From an uncultured Actinomycetes bacterium (lineage in GTDB: Bacteria > Actinomycetota > Actinomycetes > Mycobacteriales > Nakamurellaceae): 40,812 bases of DNA. Positions within the stretch are counted from its first letter, which is position 1; the number at the start of each line of letters is the position of its first letter. The stretch covers positions 1 to 40,812 of the forward strand of contig CALANS010000098.1 in assembly GCA_937926105.1 (NCBI GenBank), given 5' to 3'. Below are positions 1 to 8,608 of this stretch, piece by piece. Made by a program: the position numbers and the translations under genes. Below the pieces are notes generated by a model that did not search any database, was not told the DNA's origin, and saw only the letters and a list, made by a program, of their open reading frames with translations.

Positions 1-3000
1 CTGATCCCGCCGGCGTCCGAGGGCTCGGCTGATCGTCGTTCGTCGGCGAGGCCGCCGGGGGCAGCGGCGGGGGGCGGTCCCGCGCACCGGCCGGCGGCCG
101 GCGCCGTCCCCCGGACAGCGCATCACGGTCCGGACGGCGTGCGCCCGCCGGGCCGAACCAGCCTGCTGCGTCGCGCCTGGGCCGGACGGCCCGATCGTGA
201 CGCCGCGCCCGGACCGGCCCGCGGTGGCCAGCGGAGTGCCCGGCGGCCGGATCAGACGGGGCCGGCGGGAGCCGGCCGGCCCGCGGCGGCACCGGGGGCA
301 TCGGGGGTGCGTCCCGATCGGGCTACCGCTGCGCCGACGGATCATGGCGCGGCTGGGCCGGTCGACGCCGGGATGACCGTGCGCCGGTCGGCGGCCCCCC
401 CGCAGTCGGTCACATCGGCTACTTCGACCACACAGATCACATCGACCGCACCGTCCGGGTCGACTCCGCGCCCGGCCGACCCCGCACCCGCCACGATCAC
501 CGCACCCGCGGCGTCCACCGAACCGGCGGCGTCCACGGCACCTGTGGTGACGACGGCTTCTACGATGCTCACGGCGCCTGGGGCGTCGGCGACGCCGGGG
601 ATTGCGGTGGTGCCGGGGATTGCGGTGGTGCCGGGGACGGGCTCGGCCGCGGCACCGGAGCCAGCGCTGGCACGCCCGCCAGTGCGGGTGATGAGTTCGG
701 CCGCGAGCACGGCCCGGCTGCCCGCCGAGTTGGCCGCCGGCATGGTTCGGCGCAGGTCCCGTCATGGGTCGGCGGCCGCCGCCCCGACTGCGTTGCGCCG
801 CGCCGCGGATCTGCTGCCCGGACCGGGCCCGCAGACCCTGGCGTCGGTGGCCCCCGCCAGCACGATCCGCCCCCGTCGGTTCGACGACATGCCGCGCCCC
901 CCCGCTGGCTACCGTGCGGGTATCGAACCCGAAACCCGTGGGGTGACACCGGCTTCCGGGTCCATGCCACGGGCGGTACTGAGCACCCGCGATGTGTCCG
1001 CAGCACGCGGGGTCGCGAGCGCCGCAGGTTCCGTTCCGGCCCCCGTGTCGGCCACGGCTGCGAGTCAGGCCGCCTCGGCCCCGACGGTGCCCGAGGTGCG
1101 CCGCAGCGCGGCGACGCTCGGGCCGGGACCCGGGTCGGCCGGGGGGACGACCCCGGCGTCGACATCCCCCGGCGCGGGACCGTCATCGCCGGTCTCGATC
1201 ACGGGGCAGACTCCGGGTTCCGGCAGCGCTATCGCGGATGCCGGGCCGGCGCAGGCGGGTGCGGCCCGCTCGGCCGGGGCCGACGTGTCGACCGGTACCG
1301 AAGTGGCCGCCGATGGCCGCCCGAATGCGGCGGCGCTGCGCCGGGCTCCCGGGGGGCTGGTGCGGCGGTACGCCGCGGCGATCGCACGCGACAACGACGC
1401 TGCCGGTGAACGCGAAACCGTCCGAGCCGTGGGCCTTTCCGGCGAGTCGCCGGTTCGGCGATCGAGCCGCGGGCCGGTGTTGCTGCGATCCATGGCCGGC
1501 GTTCCGGCGGGGCTGGTCGGCGGCGTCGCGGGCGGCGCCGAGATCGTGCCATCCACCGGGCGGTTGCTGGCGGGTGCCGCCGGTCTGCGGCCCGGAGCGG
1601 TGCGCGGACCTGGCACGCCGGTCCGGTCCGCCGTCTCGGCTGGCGGGCGCCCCGGCCTGCCGACGACCGGGAGCTCCGTCGGAGCCGCTGCGGCGACGAT
1701 CCGGCGCGCGCCCGCCTCGACGACCTCCCCCGCCGCGTCCGGGCCGACGGCCAACGTTTCGGCGCCGAACCGCTCCGTGGGCGCCGCCTCGGTGACCGCG
1801 GCGTCGGCTACCTCCACCCCGTTGGCATCTGGCCTCACGATTCGGCGGGATTCGGTAGCCCCCAGTCGATTCGCGTCGGTAGGTTCGGTCCAGTCGGTCG
1901 TGGCGGCGGCCCAACCGGCTCGTGGCGGCGCGCCGGTGGCTCTGTCGTCGGGTGCCATGCCGGGCCGAGCTGCGACGGCCGGTGCCGGCGGCACCTTCGG
2001 GTGGTCCACGGCCGGCCACGCGAGAGTCGGATCGGCGACCCGAGTCGGCGCCGAACCCAGGTTTGCCAGCGTCGCCGGGGTACCGGGTGTGGTGCGCCGT
2101 GCGCTGCTGGTACGGAGTGAAATCGCCTCGATCGGCAGCGATCTCGGGATGGCGGGAGCCGAGGCTGCGGCGCTGGGTCCGGGCGTGCTGGGCGCGTTGA
2201 TCACCGGTCCGTCGTCACCCCCGATCGCGCCGGCCGGAACGGCTGGCGGCGCTGCGGGGGCACTGTCGCCCCCGGGCGGATCGCGGTGGGTGCGCCGGTC
2301 CCCGGCACCCGAGTTCGATCGCGCAGCGGGCGCGACGCTGCGCGCCGCTGCGCCGCGACTGGCCGTGCTGTCGCTGCCGCTGCGCATTGCCGGGTCGGTG
2401 CCGCAGCGCCCGTCCGCCGGGGTGCCGCAGCGCACGTCCGCCGGGGTGCCGCAGCGCACGTCCGCCACGTCGGCGTCGTACCGCGCGCCCGCCGGGGTGC
2501 GGCGGCGCATGTCTGCCGGGTCGGGTCCGGGGCGCGGGGGCACGGCCCCGTCGGCGACCGCGGCGAGGGCGGTACCAGCGATCGGTCAATCGGGATCGGA
2601 TCCGTGGGCCGGCACACCGATCCGCCGATCCGTCGCGTCGGGCCCGTCGATCGGCGCGCCCGGGGTACCCGCCGGCGCCCCGGTCCGGCCCGGGTCGCCG
2701 GTCGTCGGTTCTCCGGTCGGGGTCTCGTCGGCCGACACGTCCAGCTCGGCTGCCTCGGGCGAGCGCTCCGGGACCGGGGCCGAGATCCGCCGCACACCGG
2801 TCAGGGGGCAGAACCCGTCGTCGGGGGTCGGGGAAATCCGGCCCGTCACCGTCGATCTGCTGCGTGCCGCCCGGCCGGCCCCGCCGCGCGGGTTGCCCGC
2901 GAACTCCGGCTCGGCCGCACCCGGGTTGCCCACCGCACCCGCCGCGCCGGCCAGCGCAGTGGGAAGCGCCGCCGATCGCGTCATCCGTCGCTCGCCGGCC

Positions 3001-3366
3001 GAATCGCCGGTGGCCCCCGTTGACTCCGTCGGCGGATCTGCCGCGCGGAGCGCCACCGACCTGGTGGGCCTGGTCCCGCCGAGCCTGTTCGACCGGGCCA
3101 GGGCCGAGCTCCGCCGGTTCCCGGCGGCCGGTCAACCGGTCGAGGCGCATGTCAGCGACCCGATCGGATCGGTGCTGCGGCGCACCGGATCGGGCCACTC
3201 CGATGGCGACGCCTCGTCGGATCCCGCGGACTCGTCGCTGACGCTGTCGTCGTTGACATCCCGGGAGTGGGACCAGTTGGTCGATGTGGTGGTGCGCCGG
3301 CTGGAGAGCCGGGTGACCGCCGAACTTGCTCGTCGAGGTCGCCGATCCATCCCGAAGACGATGTGA
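1..3366 (+). CDS. Giant disordered Ala/Pro/Ser/Thr/Gly-rich protein of the CIS operon (5' end outside window)
   Basis: The frame is open from base 1, so the true start is probably to the left; the first GTG inside the window is at 139 (1075 residues from there). Almost all of it is low-complexity Ala/Pro/Ser/Thr/Gly with no visible globular fold, signal peptide or membrane segment. Punctuating it are about 18 short motifs of a hydrophobic residue followed by Arg-Arg and often Ser, Ala or Thr (VRRS, IRRS, LRRA, IRRT), spaced tens of residues apart. The last ~45 residues differ: they look helical and match the tail of the next gene (SLTSREWDQL, then VVRRLE, ELARRGRR). Short in-frame DNA repeats occur at 598-633 and 2398-2469. 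I do not recognise the family. The shared tail and the CIS genes downstream suggest a particle component or cargo/linker protein. It does not resemble a coiled-coil tape measure. Confidence 0.7.
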   Translation: MIPPASEGSADRRSSARPPGAAAGGGPAHRPAAGAVPRTAHHGPDGVRPPGRTSLLRRAWAGRPDRDAAPGPARGGQRSARRPDQTGPAGAGRPAAAPGASGVRPDRATAAPTDHGAAGPVDAGMTVRRSAAPPQSVTSATSTTQITSTAPSGSTPRPADPAPATITAPAASTEPAASTAPVVTTASTMLTAPGASATPGIAVVPGIAVVPGTGSAAAPEPALARPPVRVMSSAASTARLPAELAAGMVRRRSRHGSAAAAPTALRRAADLLPGPGPQTLASVAPASTIRPRRFDDMPRPPAGYRAGIEPETRGVTPASGSMPRAVLSTRDVSAARGVASAAGSVPAPVSATAASQAASAPTVPEVRRSAATLGPGPGSAGGTTPASTSPGAGPSSPVSITGQTPGSGSAIADAGPAQAGAARSAGADVSTGTEVAADGRPNAAALRRAPGGLVRRYAAAIARDNDAAGERETVRAVGLSGESPVRRSSRGPVLLRSMAGVPAGLVGGVAGGAEIVPSTGRLLAGAAGLRPGAVRGPGTPVRSAVSAGGRPGLPTTGSSVGAAAATIRRAPASTTSPAASGPTANVSAPNRSVGAASVTAASATSTPLASGLTIRRDSVAPSRFASVGSVQSVVAAAQPARGGAPVALSSGAMPGRAATAGAGGTFGWSTAGHARVGSATRVGAEPRFASVAGVPGVVRRALLVRSEIASIGSDLGMAGAEAAALGPGVLGALITGPSSPPIAPAGTAGGAAGALSPPGGSRWVRRSPAPEFDRAAGATLRAAAPRLAVLSLPLRIAGSVPQRPSAGVPQRTSAGVPQRTSATSASYRAPAGVRRRMSAGSGPGRGGTAPSATAARAVPAIGQSGSDPWAGTPIRRSVASGPSIGAPGVPAGAPVRPGSPVVGSPVGVSSADTSSSAASGERSGTGAEIRRTPVRGQNPSSGVGEIRPVTVDLLRAARPAPPRGLPANSGSAAPGLPTAPAAPASAVGSAADRVIRRSPAESPVAPVDSVGGSAARSATDLVGLVPPSLFDRARAELRRFPAAGQPVEAHVSDPIGSVLRRTGSGHSDGDASSDPADSSLTLSSLTSREWDQLVDVVVRRLESRVTAELARRGRRSIPKTM
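598..633 (+). repeat. Two 18-bp in-frame tandem repeats
   Basis: Two identical 18-bp units (GGGATTGCGGTGGTGCCG) lie head to tail and encode a repeated GIAVVP. They keep the frame of the giant disordered protein and illustrate growth of its linker by small duplications. Confidence 0.85.
2398..2469 (+). repeat. Three 24-bp in-frame tandem repeats
   Basis: Three consecutive 24-bp units encode VPQRPSAG, VPQRTSAG and VPQRTSAT. The second and third DNA units are nearly identical. The unit length is a multiple of three, so the frame of the disordered protein is kept. Confidence 0.85.
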
Positions 3367-3521
3367 TCGGCGATGGCTCGGCAACGACGCACAGCAGGCG
3401 AGACTCGACAGGCACGCGATAAGGGCAGGATGAGAGTGGGACACTACGGATATCGGCGCCGGATTGTCGGTGCTGCGCCGCGGCACCGGCGCCCGATCCG
3501 GGCCAGGACACAGGAGGCGTG

Positions 3522-3734
3522 ATGCCCGCGAATCTGGTGCGGCGCAACGGCGCCGGTGCCGAAGCGTCACCCGCTGGGATGGCGCCGGCCGGATCGTCCG
3601 CACGGAGCGTTGCCGACTCGCTGACCTCGCGCGAGTGGGACCAGCTGACCGATATCGTGGTGCGCCGGCTGGAGCGGCGACTGGCGGACGAGTTGGCCCG
3701 CCGGGGCCGGCGATTCACCCCGCGGGTGTTCTGA
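3522..3734 (+). CDS. Small CIS-operon protein sharing the C-terminal tail of the giant disordered protein
   Basis: This is a 70-residue protein. ATG 3522 is preferred to the adjacent GTG 3519 because AGGAGG at 3512-3517 is better spaced for it. Residues ~28-70 (SLTSREWDQL, DIVVRRLERR, ELARRGRR, ending TPRVF) are collinear with the last ~45 residues of the giant protein upstream. The N-terminal third is short and disordered and carries an LVRR motif. It sits 39 bp before the LysM baseplate gene. Small proteins at this position occur in other CIS operons, so a baseplate or tube accessory role is reasonable, but no specific family can be named. The repeated tail probably forms a short helix used for docking; this is inference. 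Confidence 0.75.
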   Translation: MPANLVRRNGAGAEASPAGMAPAGSSARSVADSLTSREWDQLTDIVVRRLERRLADELARRGRRFTPRVF

Positions 3735-3773
3735 CATGACGCGCACGACGACGAACACGACTGGGGGTCGACG

Positions 3774-4433
3774 ATGGCACTGACCGACAAGGCCTACCTG
3801 ATGATCGAGGGCAGCTCGGAGCAGATTCCCTGCATGTTCAACCCGTCGGAGCTGGCCATCAGCCGGAGCAACTCGTGGGAAAGCCCGTCGTTGGCCGGGC
3901 AGGGCGTGCAGAAGGCCCGGTACACCGGGGCGGGCGCCGGGTCGATGTCGCTGAACCTGACGTTCGACACCACCGACACCGGCAGTGCCGTCACCTCGCA
4001 CACCGGCAAGCTGATGAAGCTGATGGACGTCGATCCCTCGCTCGGTGGCACCGACGAGCAGTCCAACAACGCCCGGCCGCCGTACGTCACCTTCCACTGG
4101 GGCGACCTGCACTCGTTCGAGGCGGTGGTAACCAGCCTGAACCTGCAGTTCACGTACTTCTCCTCCACCGGGGTGCCGCTGCGGGCAAAGGTTGCGCTCA
4201 CCCTGACCCAATACCAGGAGTCCAACGCGTTCGGCCCGCAGAACCCCACCTCCGGCACGCCGCACCCGCACCGGGTGCACCGGGTGCAGCCGGGCGAGAC
4301 GCTGGACCGGATATCCGCGCGCTACTACGGTGATGCGACTCGCTGGCGGCAGATCGCATCCGCCAACGGCATCACCGACCCGCTCGCGGTGCGATCAGGA
4401 ACCCTGTTGTCCATTCCACGGATGTCGCCATGA
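3774..4433 (+). CDS. CIS tube/baseplate protein with C-terminal LysM domain (Afp7/Pvc7-like)
   Basis: This 219-residue protein has an N-terminal CIS tube-initiator-type domain (residues 1-155), recognisable from the opening MALTDKAYL, the CMFNPSEL segment and YVTFHWGD. A LysM domain follows (about 165-216; VQPGETLDRISARYYGD, ending LLSIPRM). Proteins of this architecture connect the inner tube to the baseplate hub in Afp/PVC and actinobacterial CIS. Length and domain order are typical. The ATG has GGGGG about six bases upstream. Its stop overlaps the next start as ATGA (4430-4433), so the two genes are translationally coupled. LysM here is most likely a structural particle domain rather than evidence of secretion to the cell wall. 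Confidence 0.9.
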   Translation: MALTDKAYLMIEGSSEQIPCMFNPSELAISRSNSWESPSLAGQGVQKARYTGAGAGSMSLNLTFDTTDTGSAVTSHTGKLMKLMDVDPSLGGTDEQSNNARPPYVTFHWGDLHSFEAVVTSLNLQFTYFSSTGVPLRAKVALTLTQYQESNAFGPQNPTSGTPHPHRVHRVQPGETLDRISARYYGDATRWRQIASANGITDPLAVRSGTLLSIPRMSP

Positions 4434-6199
4434 CGACGGCTGTCGTTGGTTCCCTGGCGCCACGGGTCAAGGTGAACGGGTCCGATCTCGCCCCTGCGAC
4501 GCTCGATGCGCTGATCGGGTTGCGGATCACCTCCGGTCTGCGCATCGCCAGCCGTACCGTGCTGGAGTTCCTCGACGAAGGCTTCACGGTCAGCGCCGCG
4601 CAGACCTTCTCGCTGGGATCCACCGTGAAGGTGACCACGTCGAAGGGGACGGTGCTGTTCAGCGGTGAGGTGACCGGCGTGGAACTGGACGTCGATCGGG
4701 GGGCACCGAACCTGTCGGTCATCGCGGACGACGTCTCCTACAAGATGACGCTGGGCAACAAGGTCCGCACCTTCACCCAGGTGTCGTTCTCGGACGTCGT
4801 GTCCCAGATCGGCAGCGAGTACGGGATGACGGTCAACGCCACGTCGACCGAGACAACGCACGAGTATCTGCTGCAGTCCGACAGCGACTTCGGCTTCATC
4901 ACCGAGCTGGCCGATCGCGCAGGCTTCGACTGGTGGGTGGACGCGACCGGCGCGCTGCAGTTCCACAAGATCGAAGCCTCGTCCGATAATGGACCCACCA
5001 TCACGTGGGGCGAGGGCGGGGGCCTGCGGCACTTCGTGGTCCGGGCATCCGCGCTGCACCCGAACAAGGTCACGGTCAACGGGTGGGACGCCGCGAACAA
5101 GCAGCCGCTCACGTCCGTCAGCGAGACCGTGCAGGGCAAGCCGACGGCCTCCCTGGTACAGCCGTATCTGGACGCCAGCTCCTTGCAGGGCAAGAACGAG
5201 GTCGCCACCGCCTATCGGATGTTCGCCACTCAGAGTGACGGCGCTGCGTTGGCCAACAGCGCGGCGACCCGCTCGCTCGCGGGTGCCGTCCTCGCCACCG
5301 GTGTGTGCGCGGTGAACCCGGCGATCCAAGTGGGCAAGAACGTGACGGTCTCCGACGTCGGGCCGGCGTCCGGAACGTACGCGGTCACCGAGGTGGAGCA
5401 CAGCTATGCCATCGAGCACGGCTTCGAGACCCACTTCACCGCAGGAGATCGCGAACCCACCGGATTGGTGGATACCCTCGCGGCGCCGGCGCCGTCCAGC
5501 TTCCGGCAGGACGGACTGGTGGTCGGCGTGGTGACCAACTTGGGCGACTCCAGTTCGCCGAAGGGGTATGTCAAGGTCAAGTTCCCCACCCTCGGTGACC
5601 AGATCGAGAGCGCGTGGGCTCGGGTGGTCTCCACCGGCGCCGGCGACTCGCGGGGGATGACGTTCCTACCCGAGATCAACGACGAGGTCATCGTCGGATT
5701 CGAAGGTGGCGACATCACCCGGCCGCTGGTGATCGGTGGGCTCTACAGCGGGGCCAGCGCCGCGCTGGACTACGGCGCCGCCAACGGCACCATCGCCAAA
5801 CGGCAGATCGTGTCCCGGCTGGGCCACGTCGTCGAACTCGGCGACGGCGACGGCCCGGCGGACCAGCACATCTGGCTGACCCTGGCGGGCGGAGAGTTCT
5901 TCGTCAAGCTGGGCAAGGACGCCCTGACCGCCACCGTGCCGTCTGGCAAACCGGTGACGGTGTCCGCCGGGGACTCGAAGATCGAGATTGACGCGCAGGG
6001 CAACATCGCGCTGACCGGGCAGAAGATCACCCTGAAGGCCACTCAGGACGTGGAGATCTCCGGCATGAACGTCAAGCTCAAGGCGAACGTGGCGGTGGAG
6101 GGGTCGGGTGCCCAGGTGAAGATGGCCGGATCGGGGCAGGCGGAGCTGTCGTCCGGCGGGCAGACCGCCGTCAAGGGTTCGGTGGTGATGATCAACTGA
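4430..6199 (+). CDS. VgrG-like CIS spike/hub protein (Afp8/Pvc8-like)
   Basis: This 589-residue protein has the order expected of a CIS spike. The N-terminal gp27/late-control-D-like hub covers about residues 1-350 (RVKVNGSDL, VELDVDRGAPNLSVIADD, LLQSDSDFGFITELADRAG). The gp5 OB-fold is at about 360-450 (VGVVTNLGD, VKFPTLGD, INDEVIVGFEGGD, PLVIGGLY). A C-terminal beta-helical needle is at about 505-589, rich in short alternating repeats (ITLKATQDVEISGMNVKLKA). It would form the trimeric spike at the particle tip. No effector domain is appended. No separate PAAR tip gene follows directly, so the tip may be this needle or a gene elsewhere. It overlaps both neighbours by 1-4 bases. Confidence 0.93.
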   Translation: MTTAVVGSLAPRVKVNGSDLAPATLDALIGLRITSGLRIASRTVLEFLDEGFTVSAAQTFSLGSTVKVTTSKGTVLFSGEVTGVELDVDRGAPNLSVIADDVSYKMTLGNKVRTFTQVSFSDVVSQIGSEYGMTVNATSTETTHEYLLQSDSDFGFITELADRAGFDWWVDATGALQFHKIEASSDNGPTITWGEGGGLRHFVVRASALHPNKVTVNGWDAANKQPLTSVSETVQGKPTASLVQPYLDASSLQGKNEVATAYRMFATQSDGAALANSAATRSLAGAVLATGVCAVNPAIQVGKNVTVSDVGPASGTYAVTEVEHSYAIEHGFETHFTAGDREPTGLVDTLAAPAPSSFRQDGLVVGVVTNLGDSSSPKGYVKVKFPTLGDQIESAWARVVSTGAGDSRGMTFLPEINDEVIVGFEGGDITRPLVIGGLYSGASAALDYGAANGTIAKRQIVSRLGHVVELGDGDGPADQHIWLTLAGGEFFVKLGKDALTATVPSGKPVTVSAGDSKIEIDAQGNIALTGQKITLKATQDVEISGMNVKLKANVAVEGSGAQVKMAGSGQAELSSGGQTAVKGSVVMIN

Positions 6200-6648
6200 T
6201 GGACGAGATCATGCTGCCCCAGCTGGGTGCGACGGAGCCGGCCCATTACGACGCGACCTTTATCGGCCGCGGCTTCTACTGGCCCATGCAGGTCGACCAC
6301 ACCGGCTCGATCCGGCTCACCGACGGTGCGGCCGACATCGACCGGTCGATGGCCGTCATCCTGGCGACCGCGCCCGGTGAGCGGGTGATGCGCCCACAGT
6401 TCGGGTGCAAGATCTGGGATCTGCTGTTCGAGCCGGTCACGGCGAACCTGCTCGGCCTGATGGCCCAGGTGGTGCGGGAGGCGCTGGCGCAGTGGGAGCC
6501 GCGAGTCGAGGTGGAAGACGTGCGCCCGCAACCCGACCCGAACGATGCGTCGCTGGTAGTGATCACCGTCGTCTACCGGGTGAAGGCGACCAACGACCGG
6601 CGCAACCTGGTGTACCCGTTCTACGTGATCCCGCACGAGGAGGGGTGA
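6199..6648 (+). CDS. gp25-like baseplate wedge protein (Afp9/Pvc9-like)
   Basis: This 149-residue protein matches the gp25/GPW family. The diagnostic stretch ILATAPGERVMRPQFGCKI, then WDLLFEP, lies at about residues 54-80. It is followed by a helix (LMAQVVREALAQWEPRVEV) and a terminal beta strand (NLVYPFYVIPHEEG). In T4 and in CIS this protein initiates sheath assembly on the baseplate. The start overlaps the VgrG stop in a TGATG arrangement and the next gene begins two bases after its stop, so the wedge genes are one translational unit. Confidence 0.93.
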   Translation: MDEIMLPQLGATEPAHYDATFIGRGFYWPMQVDHTGSIRLTDGAADIDRSMAVILATAPGERVMRPQFGCKIWDLLFEPVTANLLGLMAQVVREALAQWEPRVEVEDVRPQPDPNDASLVVITVVYRVKATNDRRNLVYPFYVIPHEEG

Positions 6649-6649
6649 C

Positions 6650-8608
6650 ATGGCACTGCCCGCACCCAATCTGGACGACCGCACGTTCCAGGACATCGTC
6701 GATGAGGCCAAGCGGCTGATTCCCCGGTACACCCCGGAGTGGACCAACCACAACCTGTCCGATCCGGGCGTGGCGCTGATCGAGCTGTTCGCCTGGATGA
6801 GCGAGACCGTCCTGTACCGGCTCAATCAGGTGCCCGACCGGTTGTACGTGCACTTTCTCAACCTGGTCGGCATCGACACGTTCCCGCCGTCGGTGGCCAC
6901 CGTTCCGATGACGTTCTGGCTGTCGGCGGTGCAGCAGGCACCGGTGACGGTCCCGGCCGGCATGCAGGTCGCCACCGCGGGCGAGAATCCCGGCAGCGCC
7001 GTGGTGTTCACCACCGTGGACGATCTGGTGATCGCGCAGCCGGAGCTGAAGGCGGCCGCCACCACCGACGCCAAGGGCGAGCGGGTGGTGGACGTCACCG
7101 ACGATCTGCGGTTCCCCGGATCGGCGGTGCAGTGCTTTTCCACCCCGGGCCACGGCGGCCGGCTGGTTCCCGGCGATGCGGTGCTGTTCGGATTCAGCAC
7201 CTCCCAGGCGGGGACCGCGCTCCGGCTGACGGTGGACGCCGAGGCCGAGGGGTTGGGCGTCGATCCGACCAATCCGCCGCTGGCGTGGGAAGTGTGGAAC
7301 GGCGAGGCATGGATCGCCGTCGACGTGTACTCCGACACCACCGGCGGGCTCAACCGGGCCGGTGACGTGGTGCTGATGGTGCCGCTGGAGCACGACATCC
7401 TGACCCTCGCCGACGTGGCGGCGTACTGGCTACGCTGCCGGCTGCTGGCGCCGGTGCCCGGACAGCCCACGTACCAGGCGTCGCCGCGCATCGCCTCCTT
7501 GGCGGTGTCTGCGCTGGGCGGCACCGTCACCGCCGAACACTCCTCGCAGGCACCGCGCGAGGTTCTCGGCCGGTCCGACGGCGGGCCGGGGCAGGAGTTC
7601 CGGGTATCCCGGTGGCCCGTGTTGCCGCGTCGCACCGGCGAAACGGTGCGGGTGACGGATGCCGGCGGGTCGGTGGAATGGACCGAGGTGGAGGACTTCT
7701 CGCGCTCCGGCCCGACCGACACGCACTTCGTGTGGAACTCCTCCTCGGGGGTCATCGGGTTCGGGCCACGGCTGCGCTACCCGGACGGCTCGGTGCGCCA
7801 GCATGGCCGGATCCCGCGGGACGGCGCCGAGATCGCCGTCACCGGCTACCGGACCGGCGGCGGCGCGACCGGTAACGTCGGCGCCCGGACGCTGACGGTG
7901 CTGCGATCCGCGGTGCCCTACATCGCGTCGGCGATCAACCTGCGGCAGGCCACCGGCGGGGTCGATCCGGAGACCGTGTCCGAGGCGAAGGTTCGCGGGC
8001 CGCTGACACTGCGCACCGGCCAGCGGGCCGTGACGGCCAAGGACTTCGAGCGGCTGACCCTGGAGTCGTCGATCGAGGTGGCGCGGGCCCGCTGCCTGCC
8101 GTCCACCGACGGACGCAAGCCGGTGCGGGTGCTGGTGGTGCCGCAGGTGCGCACCGATCCTCGGCTGCACCAGTTGGACGACTTCGCGCTCTCCGCCCCA
8201 CTGATGCGACGCATCTTCGACCACCTGGACACGCACCGACTGGTCGGTACCTCCATCGAGGTGGGAACGCCCTACTACCAAGGGGTGTCGGTGGCGGCGC
8301 TGGTGCACGCGCCGGCCGGTCGGCCACTGGCGCTGATCCGGCAGCGGGCCGTGTCGGCACTGACCCGCTACATCCACCCGCTGACCGGCGGGGCCGACGG
8401 TACCGGCTGGCTGTTCGACGCCGACCTGAACGCCGCCACCATCACCCAGCTGCTGGAGGGCGTGGAGGGCGTCGATCGGGTCGACGAGGTGCTGCTGTAC
8501 GAGTACGACCTGCGCACCGGGCATCGGATCGGCGCGGGTCGGGACGTGATCCGGCTGGACTCCCAGTCGCTGTTCCTGTCCGGGCCGCACCGGGTGGTGG
8601 TTCGGTGA
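6650..8608 (+). CDS. Baseplate J-like wedge protein (Afp11/Pvc11-like)
   Basis: This 652-residue protein is of the putative-baseplate-assembly (gpJ-like) type found in CIS. The N-terminal signature LIPRYTPEWTNHNLSDPG followed by ALIELFAWMSETVLYRLNQ is characteristic. A central beta-rich region follows, and the C-terminal J-like part contains SEAKVRGPLTLRTGQRAVTA and the LLEGVEGVDRVDEV segment near the end. It forms the outer wedge of the baseplate together with gp25 and the next protein. The ATG at 6650 has a strong GAGGAGGGG ribosome-binding site overlapping the end of the gp25 gene. Its stop overlaps the next start in GTGA. Confidence 0.92.
   Translation: MALPAPNLDDRTFQDIVDEAKRLIPRYTPEWTNHNLSDPGVALIELFAWMSETVLYRLNQVPDRLYVHFLNLVGIDTFPPSVATVPMTFWLSAVQQAPVTVPAGMQVATAGENPGSAVVFTTVDDLVIAQPELKAAATTDAKGERVVDVTDDLRFPGSAVQCFSTPGHGGRLVPGDAVLFGFSTSQAGTALRLTVDAEAEGLGVDPTNPPLAWEVWNGEAWIAVDVYSDTTGGLNRAGDVVLMVPLEHDILTLADVAAYWLRCRLLAPVPGQPTYQASPRIASLAVSALGGTVTAEHSSQAPREVLGRSDGGPGQEFRVSRWPVLPRRTGETVRVTDAGGSVEWTEVEDFSRSGPTDTHFVWNSSSGVIGFGPRLRYPDGSVRQHGRIPRDGAEIAVTGYRTGGGATGNVGARTLTVLRSAVPYIASAINLRQATGGVDPETVSEAKVRGPLTLRTGQRAVTAKDFERLTLESSIEVARARCLPSTDGRKPVRVLVVPQVRTDPRLHQLDDFALSAPLMRRIFDHLDTHRLVGTSIEVGTPYYQGVSVAALVHAPAGRPLALIRQRAVSALTRYIHPLTGGADGTGWLFDADLNAATITQLLEGVEGVDRVDEVLLYEYDLRTGHRIGAGRDVIRLDSQSLFLSGPHRVVVR

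Noticed and set aside
1..3366. Giant disordered protein as CIS tape measure
   Set aside because: It lacks the long helical or coiled-coil character and membrane-like segments expected of tape measures.
3774..4433. LysM protein as a secreted cell-wall hydrolase
   Set aside because: No signal peptide and a CIS tube-type N-terminal domain in a baseplate operon; LysM is normal in this particle protein.
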